This document shows, one piece after another, positions 9,401-19,100 of a stretch of 64,000 bases of DNA (positions within the stretch are counted from its first letter, which is position 1; each line of letters opens with the position of its first letter). This DNA comes from an uncultured Siphonobacter sp. (GTDB taxonomy: Bacteria > Bacteroidota > Bacteroidia > Cytophagales > Spirosomataceae). A program made the position numbers and the translations under genes. Under the pieces are notes generated by a model. The model saw only the letters and a list, made by a program, of their open reading frames with translations, had not been told where the DNA came from and did no database searches. The stretch is taken from positions 1 through 64,000 of the forward strand of contig CAJYIW010000020.1 in NCBI GenBank assembly GCA_913775095.1. The letters run 5' to 3'.

Positions 9401-10000
9401 ATGAAGAAGATCGTTTTATGTACTGTTGCCCTTTTGTATTTCCAGCTTGCGTCTGCTCAGGTAACCCAGTTGAAAAACAGTATCAGTGTAGGTACTTTAT
9501 ATTTGCATACACCCTCTCATTCGTTTCGAGGCCTAGGGATATACCATGAGTATAACTTGCATATTAACCGATACTTCACCTTTTCTCCTACTTTGTCCTA
9601 TTCATATTCCTGGCATACCATACATAGTTTTCCCTATTACTTCTATCATAACGCTACCATTGGTACTGATTTCAATGTGTTCGTCTCCACTGATAAATTA
9701 AAATCATTTAGGCTTAGACTAGGAGGCGGACCTTCCACACGATTTGCCTCTGGCAGCAATGAATTAGAGTTTGCATTAATACCTAATGGATCGGTCGGTG
9801 GTGAATTTAGCACACCTATAATTTTTACACCCTATAAAGTTATTGATAGAAAATATTTAAGTATTGGATATTCACTACTAGTAGAAATAGAGAAAGACTT
9901 ATCGACAAAATGGAAAGTGGGAGCTAGAGTAGGTTACTCTAGTCATTCAAGAAAAATGACTAGCTTTCTAATGGGTCTCAATATAGGGCTGAATCTATAA
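9401..10000 (+). CDS. Secreted protein, probable small outer-membrane beta-barrel
   Basis: 199 residues with a clear signal peptide (cleavage after ASAQ, about residue 20). The rest alternates polar and aromatic residues with many Tyr, Phe, Ser and Gly, and ends LNIGLNL, consistent with an 8-10-stranded outer-membrane barrel. I do not recognise a named family. The gene is visibly AT-richer than the export operon or the utilisation locus, as is the next gene, so this patch may have a different origin. It stands alone. Confidence 0.7.
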   Translation: MKKIVLCTVALLYFQLASAQVTQLKNSISVGTLYLHTPSHSFRGLGIYHEYNLHINRYFTFSPTLSYSYSWHTIHSFPYYFYHNATIGTDFNVFVSTDKLKSFRLRLGGGPSTRFASGSNELEFALIPNGSVGGEFSTPIIFTPYKVIDRKYLSIGYSLLVEIEKDLSTKWKVGARVGYSSHSRKMTSFLMGLNIGLNL

Positions 10001-10154
10001 TGTAAAAGGTAGTGCTGGGTTTTATAAGCTAGTAATGGCTTTATAACCTTTTACAAACGACTCTTCAGAACCCTTTAATAGGTATAAAAGCCCTTCTGCC
10101 TGATCGCTTTCATTCTTTTGACGGTCGCTTGTGAAAGGTTATAGAGGCAACTTT

Positions 10155-11162
10155 CTATTTTTTTGATTTTCCTAAAAAGGTTATCAAGCTTGGGAAATAG
10201 CACTGCTGATCAGTCCAAAACAAATTGTGGTGCCCCTTTGGACAGATAGTCACTTCAGCATTGGGAATCTGCCGGGCCATCCAGCGAGCATTCTGAGGGG
10301 AAATTGCATAATCCCGATCTCCCGTTAAGATCAGGGTGGGCATGTTTAGCTTCCCCAGCCGAGTAGTGAAATCCCAATTTCCTAATTCCCCTGAGCGTAT
10401 GAATTCTGCAGAGATGGCTTTAAATTGATCCATGACTAAGGGATTTAAACAGGCGGCTTGGTAGGGTAACCATTCAGGCAGACACTGATCCATGTAATTA
10501 AACTCACTTTTATTAAATAAATCAGTAATCACATTACTTGCTTTCTGCATGATACCTGCATATGCTGTTGACTTAGCATCAAGGGCAGATGCCTGCTTTA
10601 GTAGGGATTGAACGTAAGGATCCTTTGTAGCCAGACTATCCCTAATCGATTCATTTCGCTCAATCCAGGCCTGACTGCTATGGCTCATGTTAGAAAGGAT
10701 AAGTCCTTTTAAACGGTTTGGATAAGCGTCTGCATATTCCAAGGCTAGTATGACACCGAAGGAATGTCCCAAGAGATAGATCTTCTCAAAACCTAATTGC
10801 CTTCTCACTTCTTCAATGTCAGAAACAAAATTTTTGATGTTCCAGTACTCGGGTCTGCTGGTACGATCTGAAAAACCGCAATCGACCATGTCCAGTACCG
10901 AGACCCAATAGCCTGCCTTAGATAATGTGGCAACAATGGGGGCATAGCCATTATGATGCCCTCCCGGTCCTCCTGGTAGAATGAGGATTGGTTGCTGGCT
11001 ATTATCACCGGCCTGCTGGACCCAAACTTGGTAACCTTTAGAAGTCAGAATGAGTTGACCTATTTCTTTGGATCGCAAAGAGGTTAATACCGAATCAGCT
11101 AGTTGGGCAAAACAAGAGCATGAATACAAAAGCAGAGTTAGAGCAAGTACAATTCTATTCAT
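10155..11162 (-). CDS. Secreted alpha/beta hydrolase (proline iminopeptidase-like)
   Basis: 335 residues from the ATG at 11162, which gives a signal peptide (MNRIVLALTLLLYSCSCFAQ). An in-frame start 75 bp upstream would put extra residues before it. The catalytic domain shows the oxyanion segment LPGGPGGHHNGY, a nucleophile elbow GHSFG, a late Asp in LTGDRDYA, and a His in KGHHN near the C terminus: the Ser-Asp-His triad of the alpha/beta hydrolase fold. The HGGPG-like loop is typical of proline iminopeptidases and related lactone or ester hydrolases; the substrate is not certain. It is convergent with the gene at 9401-10000. Confidence 0.85.
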   Translation of the reverse strand: MNRIVLALTLLLYSCSCFAQLADSVLTSLRSKEIGQLILTSKGYQVWVQQAGDNSQQPILILPGGPGGHHNGYAPIVATLSKAGYWVSVLDMVDCGFSDRTSRPEYWNIKNFVSDIEEVRRQLGFEKIYLLGHSFGVILALEYADAYPNRLKGLILSNMSHSSQAWIERNESIRDSLATKDPYVQSLLKQASALDAKSTAYAGIMQKASNVITDLFNKSEFNYMDQCLPEWLPYQAACLNPLVMDQFKAISAEFIRSGELGNWDFTTRLGKLNMPTLILTGDRDYAISPQNARWMARQIPNAEVTICPKGHHNLFWTDQQCYFPSLITFLGKSKK

Positions 11163-11237
11163 AAACCTGTTGTATAAATATCTGTATGTTAGTTCACAAA
11201 GAAAATACAAAAAACAAAGAAGATAAGTGGCAGACAT

Positions 11238-11822
11238 TCATCTTCTGGCTACTTCATAGCTAGAAGATGAATGATTTTCTTTAAAACTCCGCTGCCTTCG
11301 TTTTCCTTTTTTCACTGAGTTGCCTGATTGCCACTTGTCCTTGCAGTCCCAGGTATTAAGCCTACTAGTCATTCCATGCGGGGCATTCCATGCCGGGCAT
11401 CCCATGCCGGGCATCCCATGCCGGGCCTCACTTGGAGTAGTGGATAGAGCTCATTCGATGACTAAAGGCAGTTTCAAACTGCTTTTACATCATTCGATCC
11501 AAGTGGCGTCTTTCAGACGAACACTTGGATCAGTTGCAGTGCTCCCAGGTCTGTCCTCTCAAACGCAGGCAGGGATTTATCTGATGTGAAGACGAGCTTT
11601 TGACGTACGGTCCTCTTCTGGTTATGCTACCAGCGGAAAAGCTGGTAGCGGCTGGGCCGAGTTATCTCTATTCGCTTCGCTCTGGATGACCTTGGTAAGG
11701 AAATTAACAGGATAGTAGCATACCCTCTGTATCGGTAAATTAGTCTGGGTTGCTGGTACTATCTACCCGGTACTTTATCTATTTTCGCAAAGCCTTTTAC
11801 TAACCCGTTAACCTTCATTCAA
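11238..11822. repeat. Hairpin-rich noncoding zone with 14-bp tandem repeats
   Basis: This stretch holds no convincing gene. It contains four tandem 14-bp units at 11370-11425 (last two both CATCCCATGCCGGG), a GCAGTTT/AAACTGC hairpin (about 11469-11483), a nested hairpin at 11496-11531 and another at 11626-11649 (GCTACCAGC/GCTGGTAGC). The density of near-perfect hairpins suggests a dispersed intergenic repeat or a folded RNA rather than simple spacer. Confidence 0.6.
11496..11531. repeat. Nested perfect hairpin
   Basis: Outer arms GATCCAAGTG (11496-11505) and CACTTGGATC (11522-11531) are perfectly complementary. Inside them CGTCT and AGACG form a second stem around TTC. No T-tract follows, so a simple terminator is unlikely. 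Confidence 0.7.
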
Positions 11823-12380
11823 ATGTCTGGAAACCTCTCCGTTGAAGAAAAAGAAAACCTACTTCAGGTCCTACAGTCGCGGTTTGAGAAATTTAAAAGT
11901 CGGCATCCTTCGATAGACTGGGCAGACGTTCGGGCTAAACTGGAAGCCAATCCAGCCAAACTCTGGTCGCTCAACGCAATGGAGGTAAGCGGTGGCGAAC
12001 CCGATGTTGTGGCTTACGACAAACCAACCGATGAATACATTTTTTTCGACTGCTCGGCTGAAAGTCCCAAAGGTCGGCGGAGCGTTTGCTATGACGAGGA
12101 AGGGCAATTATCCCGAAAAGAACACCAGCCCGAATATAACGCTCTGGACCTGGCTGCGGAAATGGGCATTGAGTTATTAACGGAAGAGCAATACCGGGAG
12201 CTACAAAAGCTGGGAACTTTCGATGCCAAAACTTCCAGCTGGATTCAGACCCCAGCCGCTATTCGCCAGCTCGGCGGAGCCTTATTCGCTGATTTCCGGT
12301 ATGGACACGTCTTTGTGTATCACAACGGAGCCCAGTCGTATTACGCCGCCCGGGCATTCCGAGGTTCGCTTCGGGTCTAA
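11823..12380 (+). CDS. DUF4256 family protein
   Basis: 185 residues, cytoplasmic, with no signal or membrane segment. The blocks LWSLNAMEVSGGEPDVV, DCSAESPKGRRS and FRYGHVFVYHNGAQSYYAA are the hallmark conserved stretches of the DUF4256 family, which is widespread in bacteria and has no established function. Length is as usual for the family. It ends 8 bp before the convergent GH5 gene with no hairpin between them. Confidence 0.9.
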   Translation: MSGNLSVEEKENLLQVLQSRFEKFKSRHPSIDWADVRAKLEANPAKLWSLNAMEVSGGEPDVVAYDKPTDEYIFFDCSAESPKGRRSVCYDEEGQLSRKEHQPEYNALDLAAEMGIELLTEEQYRELQKLGTFDAKTSSWIQTPAAIRQLGGALFADFRYGHVFVYHNGAQSYYAARAFRGSLRV

Positions 12381-12388
12381 CGTACACC

Positions 12389-13378
12389 TTATTTTTTAAG
12401 AGGAGAATGGCTCCGTAATACTGCACGAATATACTGGCCCGCTGGTGTTAAATCCTGCTCTTTCCAGCCTCCTTTGGCACTAGCTCCGGGATTTAATACG
12501 GCGGTCGTTTCCCGCTTATCGGTGATGTTCCAGTTGACCCAGCTGAGTTTGTTTTTTTCCATCCAGTTCATCCAGTCCTGGGTACGCTGGCGGTCAAACC
12601 TTCCGTCTCCGCTGGCTTCGCCCACGCCCCACTCCGTCACCATCAAAGCCAGCCCCTTAGCCATCGCTTCTTCTGCTTTCTTTTTCAGTCGCTGGTCATG
12701 GCTGGATTCGGAGGCGTAAAAGTGGAACGAATACGCAATGTTTTTATATCCTCTGATCGGATCCTGAGCGGCCACGTGCACGTCCTGGTTCCAGTGCGGA
12801 CTTCCTACGATGATCAGGTTCTCCGGGTCCTGTGCCCGAATTTCCCGGATGACTTCTTCGGAATACGCCTTAATCGTGGGCCAGTCCTGACGTTCCGGTT
12901 CGTTCCATATTTCATAGATGACGTTCGGCGTTCCGGCATAGCGTTGAGCCATGGCTTTAAAAAATGCCTTCGACTCCTTCAGATGCTGTTCAGCGTTATG
13001 ATCGTGCCAGTCAATGAGTACATAAATGCCCCGTTTAATGGCCCGGTCTATCACTCCGGTAATCAGGTTCTTCTGAGTCACGGGATCTTGCAGGTAACCC
13101 GAATCGGGCTGTATGGCCATCGATGCTCTCAAAAGATTAATGTTAAAATCCCGGCATAGCCAGTCTACTACCTCCGCAGTGTAATACTTCCGGCCTCCCC
13201 AGACACTCCAGGATAAACTAATGCCCCGAAGCTGTGGAGGCAGGCCCTGACGGTTGACTACCTGGTTCCCTTCCACGCGTAAGGCTCCATTTTTTTTAAC
13301 GGGCAACTGAGCGTAACCGTTAGTCAACAAAGTCAGGCTTAGGATGAAAGCCCTAAAAGCCGTGCGATACGTTTGCAT
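12389..13378 (-). CDS. GH5 endoglucanase/cellulase, secreted
   Basis: 329 residues from the ATG at 13378; a possible start at 13399 lies in the T-rich tail of a terminator hairpin and is less likely. A signal peptide ends near TNGYAQ. The fold is a GH5 barrel: Arg in LLRASM, His in LIDWHDHN, acid/base Glu160 in IWNEP, aromatic platform SFHFYASE, and nucleophile Glu249 in VTEWG. The motif set is closest to endo-beta-1,4-glucanases of subfamily 2. It is the last gene of the utilisation locus and would cut a beta-glucan captured by the SusCD complex. It lacks a lipobox, so it is probably periplasmic or secreted. The exact polysaccharide is inferred, not shown. Confidence 0.9.
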   Translation of the reverse strand: MQTYRTAFRAFILSLTLLTNGYAQLPVKKNGALRVEGNQVVNRQGLPPQLRGISLSWSVWGGRKYYTAEVVDWLCRDFNINLLRASMAIQPDSGYLQDPVTQKNLITGVIDRAIKRGIYVLIDWHDHNAEQHLKESKAFFKAMAQRYAGTPNVIYEIWNEPERQDWPTIKAYSEEVIREIRAQDPENLIIVGSPHWNQDVHVAAQDPIRGYKNIAYSFHFYASESSHDQRLKKKAEEAMAKGLALMVTEWGVGEASGDGRFDRQRTQDWMNWMEKNKLSWVNWNITDKRETTAVLNPGASAKGGWKEQDLTPAGQYIRAVLRSHSPLKK

Positions 13379-13395
13379 CAAATTGGTAAGAAAAA

Positions 13396-13426
13396 TCACC
13401 TTACCGGAATGAATCCGGTAAGGTGA
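13396..13426 (-). terminator. Hairpin terminator between the IPT lipoprotein and GH5 genes
   Basis: Arms TCACCTTACCGGA (13396-13408) and TCCGGTAAGGTGA (13414-13426) are perfectly complementary around a 5-nt loop. On the minus strand a T-rich tract follows. It would end or attenuate transcription just before the GH5 gene. Confidence 0.8.
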
Positions 13427-13436
13427 AGCCGTTCAT

Positions 13437-14501
13437 TTATTTAATCAGGATGATGTCGTCAAAGTAAAACGTTTCATCCTGTTTGTCGGGTCCCTGAATG
13501 CGGAAGCCCAGCGATTTCAACGTTTTTCCGGCTGACCAGAAATCAGCATCAGCGATTTTGATTTTGAAATACGTCCACGTGCCCGCTTTTACGTCAATCT
13601 TATTAGCATTGACGTAGTTACCAAAGCCTTCTTTGCTGGCGTCGGTCGTCAGGTAGAGTGAATAATCCGCGGAAGCTCCTTTGATCCAGCCCGAAACATA
13701 GGTGTAACTGGACGCATACGCGAGTCCGGGTAAGGAGAAACCAATGAGGTGCCAGTTCCCTTTCTGATACGTCTTACCGACGGAAGCCGTTCCTGACTTG
13801 AATTCCTTCGTAGAAACTACCCCGGCATCGCCCCAGGAGGCATCCGTAATACCCGTTCCATAAGCATCCAGGAAAAGGGGATAGGCCTGTTCGAGGTTCA
13901 CGAATTCCTGCGTGGTTTTCATGGGTCCCGTCGAGTTGACGATATCCAGCGTAGTTCGGGCGGCGGTCGTTACGGGCATCTCAATGGTAAGCTGCTTTTT
14001 CGCTTTAGAAATAATTTTGGCTGTTACCGTCGTGCCCGTGAGTTTCACGGAGGTTACATCGTCCAGGTTATTACCCGTCAGCGTAAGCTGCGATCCCTTC
14101 GTGAAGTTATAGTTCGAAACGTCCGTCACCGTAGGATACGCCAGCACCCGAAAGGGAACCGATACGGCTTTTCCCTCGCTATTCGTAAAGGTAATGTTCT
14201 GACTTCCGCCAATGGCCTCTTCCGGTATTCTGAAAATCAGAGCATCGGCCGTGTTCAGCGTGGGCATAATGCCCGCCGGAACGTTGTCTTTTTCCAGAAC
14301 GATACTCCGCATATCTCCCAGACCCGTGCCCCGCAGGGTAACTACGGTTCCGCCCGCCGCAGAGTCAGGGGCAATCGTGGTGGCTACGGGTGTGCCGGGA
14401 TTCACCTGCGGCCTGCCGTCGGTATCTTTTTCGCAGGAACTCATCAGGAAGCCCATGCTCAGAGCCGCCAGTCCCATGTATAACGCTTTCATAGAATGCA
14501 T
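13437..14501 (-). CDS. IPT/TIG-domain surface glycan-binding lipoprotein
   Basis: 354 residues with a lipoprotein signal (Cys in FLMSSCEK). Two IPT/TIG immunoglobulin-like domains follow (about 40-120 and 125-205, marked by GTGL and GNNLDDV turns), then a C-terminal jelly-roll-like domain (about 210-354) that ends in FYFDDIILIK, as in carbohydrate-binding modules. This build matches SGBP-B-type proteins that sit next to SusD in polysaccharide loci and hold glycan at the cell surface. It starts 10 bp after the SusD gene. Another ATG nine bases downstream (14492) is an equally good start. Confidence 0.85.
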   Translation of the reverse strand: MHSMKALYMGLAALSMGFLMSSCEKDTDGRPQVNPGTPVATTIAPDSAAGGTVVTLRGTGLGDMRSIVLEKDNVPAGIMPTLNTADALIFRIPEEAIGGSQNITFTNSEGKAVSVPFRVLAYPTVTDVSNYNFTKGSQLTLTGNNLDDVTSVKLTGTTVTAKIISKAKKQLTIEMPVTTAARTTLDIVNSTGPMKTTQEFVNLEQAYPLFLDAYGTGITDASWGDAGVVSTKEFKSGTASVGKTYQKGNWHLIGFSLPGLAYASSYTYVSGWIKGASADYSLYLTTDASKEGFGNYVNANKIDVKAGTWTYFKIKIADADFWSAGKTLKSLGFRIQGPDKQDETFYFDDIILIK

Positions 14502-14511
14502 TGATTAGGTC

Positions 14512-16080
14512 TTATTTATAGTAAGGAACGGGGTCTTTGGCCAGTTCAGGATCCTGCACGATTTCACCCGCAGGAATGGGTAAGTACATCCGGTCTTCGC
14601 TGAAGTTCGTCAGGTAATTCGCTCCGGTTACGGTGCCACGATTCTGTTTTTCAATCATGGCCTTTGCTTTTGCGTATCCCTGCCGCTGAATGTCATACCA
14701 GTAATCCCCTTCGAAGGCAAACTCCACCCGGCGTTCGTGCAGAATCTGATCCAGTGTAAACGACGTTCTCGGGGCCAGGCCCGCCCGCGAGCGAACCAGA
14801 TTCAGGGCCTGTAAGGCCTTGGCATCGCTTGAAGAAGACCCTCCGGCCAGGGTCGCTTCGGCGTAAATCAGCAATACATCGGCATAGCGAAGCAGAACGA
14901 CGTTATTGCCCGAGTTTTGACCCAGCACGGCATCACCGCCAAAGCTTTTGCCCGGTCCGGCGAAGTATTTGGCAATATTAGAGCGGGTCGGGCTCAGGCT
15001 GCCGCCGTCTTCCACGGGTTGCAGGGTATCGTACTTAAACCCATTCGCCATGAACGCATTATACTTGGGAGCATTGACACGTTGAGGCTTCCAGGCGGTA
15101 TTGGCCCAGCCGTGTTCCATCACCGACCACTTGCGACGTAAATCCCCAAACTCGTATTCTTTCAAAAGATCCAGGGAAGGAACGTACATTTCCCAGGCAT
15201 CGGCTTCAGCCGTTCGCAGGGCCCCGGCTCCCCGATCCGGGTTTTTGATGTTACCCGTTCCCCAGGGATCGCCCGAGAGCTGGTGCTGAATGCTGAATAA
15301 CGTTTCTTCGTTATTATTCAGGCTCATTTTGGTGAACATCCCGTTGTAATCCGTCACCAGTCGGTACTTGCCGGAGTCGATTACTTCCTGAGCCTTGGCT
15401 TTCGCATTCGCATAGTCTTTCTGATACAGGTACACTTTAGCCATCATGCCCTTGGCGGAATACTTCGTCAACCGTCCGGCCACGTCCGATTCGGGTAGTC
15501 CGGCTTCGGCCAGCTTTAATTCTTCCAGAGCAAAGCGAAGCACATCCGATTGCAGGTAACGCGGAATGTTGAAGTTACCCGACAAAGCCGTTGCTCCCGG
15601 ATCGGTAATAATCGGAGCCGCTCCCCAGGTGCGGGCAATGTAAAAATAGACCGTTCCGCGAATAAAATGACACTCGGCAATGGCAGGATCGAGGTACGAA
15701 GCACCGCCCCCCGACGCTTTCTTTTCCTCGAACGTTTTAATCATCACGTTCGCGTATCCAATGATTTTATAGAAAGCCCCCCAGGCGGCTCCGATGCGTT
15801 CGGAAGCCGACGACATGGTGAAGTTCAGGTACTCGACGTCGGTATAGGTGAACATGTTTCCGCCCATCACGTCGCCGATGGCATCCTGAGCCCGGCTCTC
15901 GTAATTCCGCCAGGGTAAGCCACTGTATAAGGTACTCGTGGCAGCCCGAACTTCTTCGGCGGAGTTATAGTAGTTCCCCGTGGTGGTTCCCGACAGAGAG
16001 GGTCGCTCGATAAATTCTTTACCGCAGGCGGTAAGCAGTAATCCCGCTGCTACCAGACCGTATATGGATTTGATTGTCAT
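14512..16080 (-). CDS. SusD/RagB-family outer-membrane lipoprotein
   Basis: 522 residues with a lipobox (LLLTACGKE, Cys near 19), tetratricopeptide-like helices, and the SusD C-terminal block with LNLVRSRAGL, HERRVEFAFEGDYWYDIQR and LPIPAGEI, typical of RagB/SusD proteins. It forms the lid over the SusC channel and binds the oligosaccharide to be imported. It begins 20 bp after the SusC stop and belongs to the same transcript. Length is normal. Confidence 0.96.
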   Translation of the reverse strand: MTIKSIYGLVAAGLLLTACGKEFIERPSLSGTTTGNYYNSAEEVRAATSTLYSGLPWRNYESRAQDAIGDVMGGNMFTYTDVEYLNFTMSSASERIGAAWGAFYKIIGYANVMIKTFEEKKASGGGASYLDPAIAECHFIRGTVYFYIARTWGAAPIITDPGATALSGNFNIPRYLQSDVLRFALEELKLAEAGLPESDVAGRLTKYSAKGMMAKVYLYQKDYANAKAKAQEVIDSGKYRLVTDYNGMFTKMSLNNNEETLFSIQHQLSGDPWGTGNIKNPDRGAGALRTAEADAWEMYVPSLDLLKEYEFGDLRRKWSVMEHGWANTAWKPQRVNAPKYNAFMANGFKYDTLQPVEDGGSLSPTRSNIAKYFAGPGKSFGGDAVLGQNSGNNVVLLRYADVLLIYAEATLAGGSSSSDAKALQALNLVRSRAGLAPRTSFTLDQILHERRVEFAFEGDYWYDIQRQGYAKAKAMIEKQNRGTVTGANYLTNFSEDRMYLPIPAGEIVQDPELAKDPVPYYK

Positions 16081-16100
16081 TGCTGAATCATTTAAATGCT

Positions 16101-19100
16101 CTAGAACTGGAAGTTGGCACCCAAAGTGAACGTCCGTGGATTGGGGTAATGCCCGGTGTCTACATTCATGAGCTTGATGCTGTTGTTGAGAGCTCCGATT
16201 TCCGGATCATAGCCCGAATACTTCGTGAAGGTCTTCAGGTTCTGAATAGTCCCATAAATGCGGAGGTTACTCATTTTAATGCGGCTCAGCAGGGTTTGGG
16301 GTAATCGATAGCCCAGCGTGATATTCTGAATTCGCCAGAAAGAAGCATCTTCTACGTAGCGATCCGACATGGCCGTGTTGTTTTTATTAGTCACCGTGAA
16401 ACGGGGCAATTTTCCGTCCGTATTATCAGCCGTGTAGCGATCCGTAACCGTCCGCAGCTGGTTAGACCAGGCATTGTTCAGACCCTCGAGCTGCCAGCGT
16501 AAGAAGTTGAACGCCTTGGCTCCCTGACTACCCTGGAAGAAGACGGAGAAATCCAGATTTTTGTAATTGAATGAGTTCGTCAGACCCCAGGAAAATTTGG
16601 GTAAGGGGCTTCCGATGAAGGTCATGTCCGACGCATCGATTTTATTATCCCCATTAATATCCTTGAATCGGATATCGCCCAGCCAGGTTTCGTTCTGATT
16701 GACTTTATAGCCAAACTGAGGCAGACTATTATCGAGATCCGATTGATTCCGATAGAGTCCATCCGTAACCAGTCCCCAGAACGATCCCACGGGTCGGCCC
16801 GGCGTGGTATGGGTCACGAGGTAGTTGTTGTAATACACCTTCCCGTCCAGGGCCGAAGCCGCACTGGCGGCCTTGTCGTAGGTGTTGGTAAACTGGGTAA
16901 AGACTACATTCGTCTTCCAGTTGAAGTCTTTGGTCTTGATGTTGGTAGAGGTAATGCCAATATCAATTCCTTTGTTCGTCATCTGACCGGCATTGCCCAG
17001 CGGAGCCTTCAGATCGTCCCATTGATCGCCCACGCCGATGAGGTTAGGTCCGGTCAGGAAAATGATCATGTCGGAAGTCACCTTGCGGTACACATCAATC
17101 GTGGCATCGATTCTTCCGTTCAGGAATCCCATGTCTACGCCAATGTTGGTGGTTTTCACGGACTCCCATTTCAAATCCGGATTGGGAATCCCGTTGATCA
17201 TGTTCGACGTACCAAACCCAACCGGACCGGAGAAGAACTGTACCGACCCCACGTAAGCCGGGTTGGGAGCTCCGCCGGGGAAGTTCTGGTTACCCACCGA
17301 ACCGTACCCGGCCCGGAGTTTCAGATGATTGACCACATTAGAGAAACTACCTTTGGCAAAGTTTTCGTTGGAGACGGTCCAGCCCACGGAAACTCCGGGG
17401 AAGCTGCCCCAGCGGTTGTTGGGACCAAAGTTGGAAGAACCATCCGCCCGAAAACTGGCCGACACCGAATAGCGGTCGCCGTAGGTATAATTGGCCCGGG
17501 CAAAGTAAGACTCCATGGCCCATTGTCCTTTTCCGCCCCCTAATCCCCAGGTAGTCTGGTCGGAGCTTCCGGTATTTAAATCGAATATATTGGCCTGTAA
17601 ATCAACTTTCGAACCTGAAATGGACTGGTAATAGGAAGCCTGAGCCTGATGACCGAGCGTTAACTGAATGCCGTGTTTGCCCACGTATTTATTATAGCTC
17701 AGGTAATTCGTCAACGAGTAATAGTAACTGTCCGAACGGGAGTCAATCAATCGGCTGCGGAAGGAAGTTCCACCGACGTTACCCGCCTTTTGAAAGGCTA
17801 CGTTGTTATCCTGACCGAGCGAATAGGAAAGTTCGTTTCTCAGCGACAGATCTTTGGTAAACTGTAACTCCGCATACATATTTCCGAAAACGGTGTTCGT
17901 CGTTTTGGTATTTCCGCGAAACTGGGCATTCCCCACCAGGTTGGCGTTGTTATACTGCACGCCGCCGATGGTCTGTCCACCGCCCCAGGAACCGTCCAGA
18001 TTCTTCACCGGAATCAATGGGCTCGTCACGGCTCCCCACCAGATGGTACTTTCAGCGGCATCGGCCAGGGTTACATTCTGCACCGTCCGCGAGACGTTCG
18101 CACTTAAACCCACTTTGGCCCAGCTTTTCAACTGATTATCCAGGCTCAGTCGGGTCGAATATCGCTTGAAGTCCGAACCCAGCAGGATTCCTTTATTATC
18201 GAAATAGTTGAGAGAAAGGTAATACGTCGTCCGTTCCTTTCCTCCCGAAAAACTCAGCTGATGGTTTTGAATGTTACCCCGCTGGAACATGGCATCCTGC
18301 CAGTCGGTGCCTCGTCCGAGAATGGACGGATCCTTGAATTCATCCGCCACGGGGTTGCCAATGATGGGTAATACTTCATTTTGATAGCGGGCGAAATCTC
18401 GTAAATCCATCAAATCGATTTTACGGGCTACTTCGGATACGCCGTAATACACGTCGTAGTTAATCTTTCCTTCGCCAGCTTTGCCTTTTTTAGTAGTAAC
18501 CATGATCACGCCATTGGCCGCCTGAGATCCATAAATCGCTTGGGCTGAAGCATCTTTCAGCACGTCAATCGACTCAATATCGTTGGGATTCAGCATGGCC
18601 ATGACGCTGTTTCCGGTCTGCCCATCGCTACCGCCCAAACCCGCGTAACCCGAGCTGGCCGAGGTGTTGCCATTGACGAAAGGAACCCCGTCAATCACAA
18701 ATAACGGATCATTACTGTTGATCGACGTAACCCCGCGTACTTTCACCGAAACGCCTCCGCCGGGCTGTCCGCCATTGCTGGTGACCGTTACCCCAGCCGC
18801 TTTGCCCTGCAAAAGCTGATCGATTCCCGCCGCCGGCATGTCCTTGAGTTCGGAAGCTTTCAGAGTGGTAATGGACGACGTAACATCCGAACGTTTGGCC
18901 GTTCCATACCCAATCACGACGACCTCGTCGAAGTTTTTATCGTTATCAAGAAGGGTAATGGCCAGTTCCGTTTTGGTACCGATTTCTACGTCCTGACTCT
19001 GCATCCCCACGTAGGAAACCGTCAGTGTTTTGGAATCGGCCGGAATCGTCAGGCTAAACTTGCCGTTCACATCGGTAGTGGCTCCCAGTTGCAGGCCTTT

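Noticed and set aside
11320-11589. An 89-codon plus-strand frame
   Set aside because: It runs through the 14-bp repeats and hairpins, so its sequence is set by the repeats; no protein features.
11581-11700. Possible group II intron end (GTACGGT-like stretch and hairpins)
   Set aside because: A GACGTACGGTCC stretch recalls domain V, but the matching 5' half and intron-encoded protein are missing.
16743-17543. A 266-codon plus-strand frame opposite susC
   Set aside because: Antisense to an unmistakable SusC barrel; no independent motifs.
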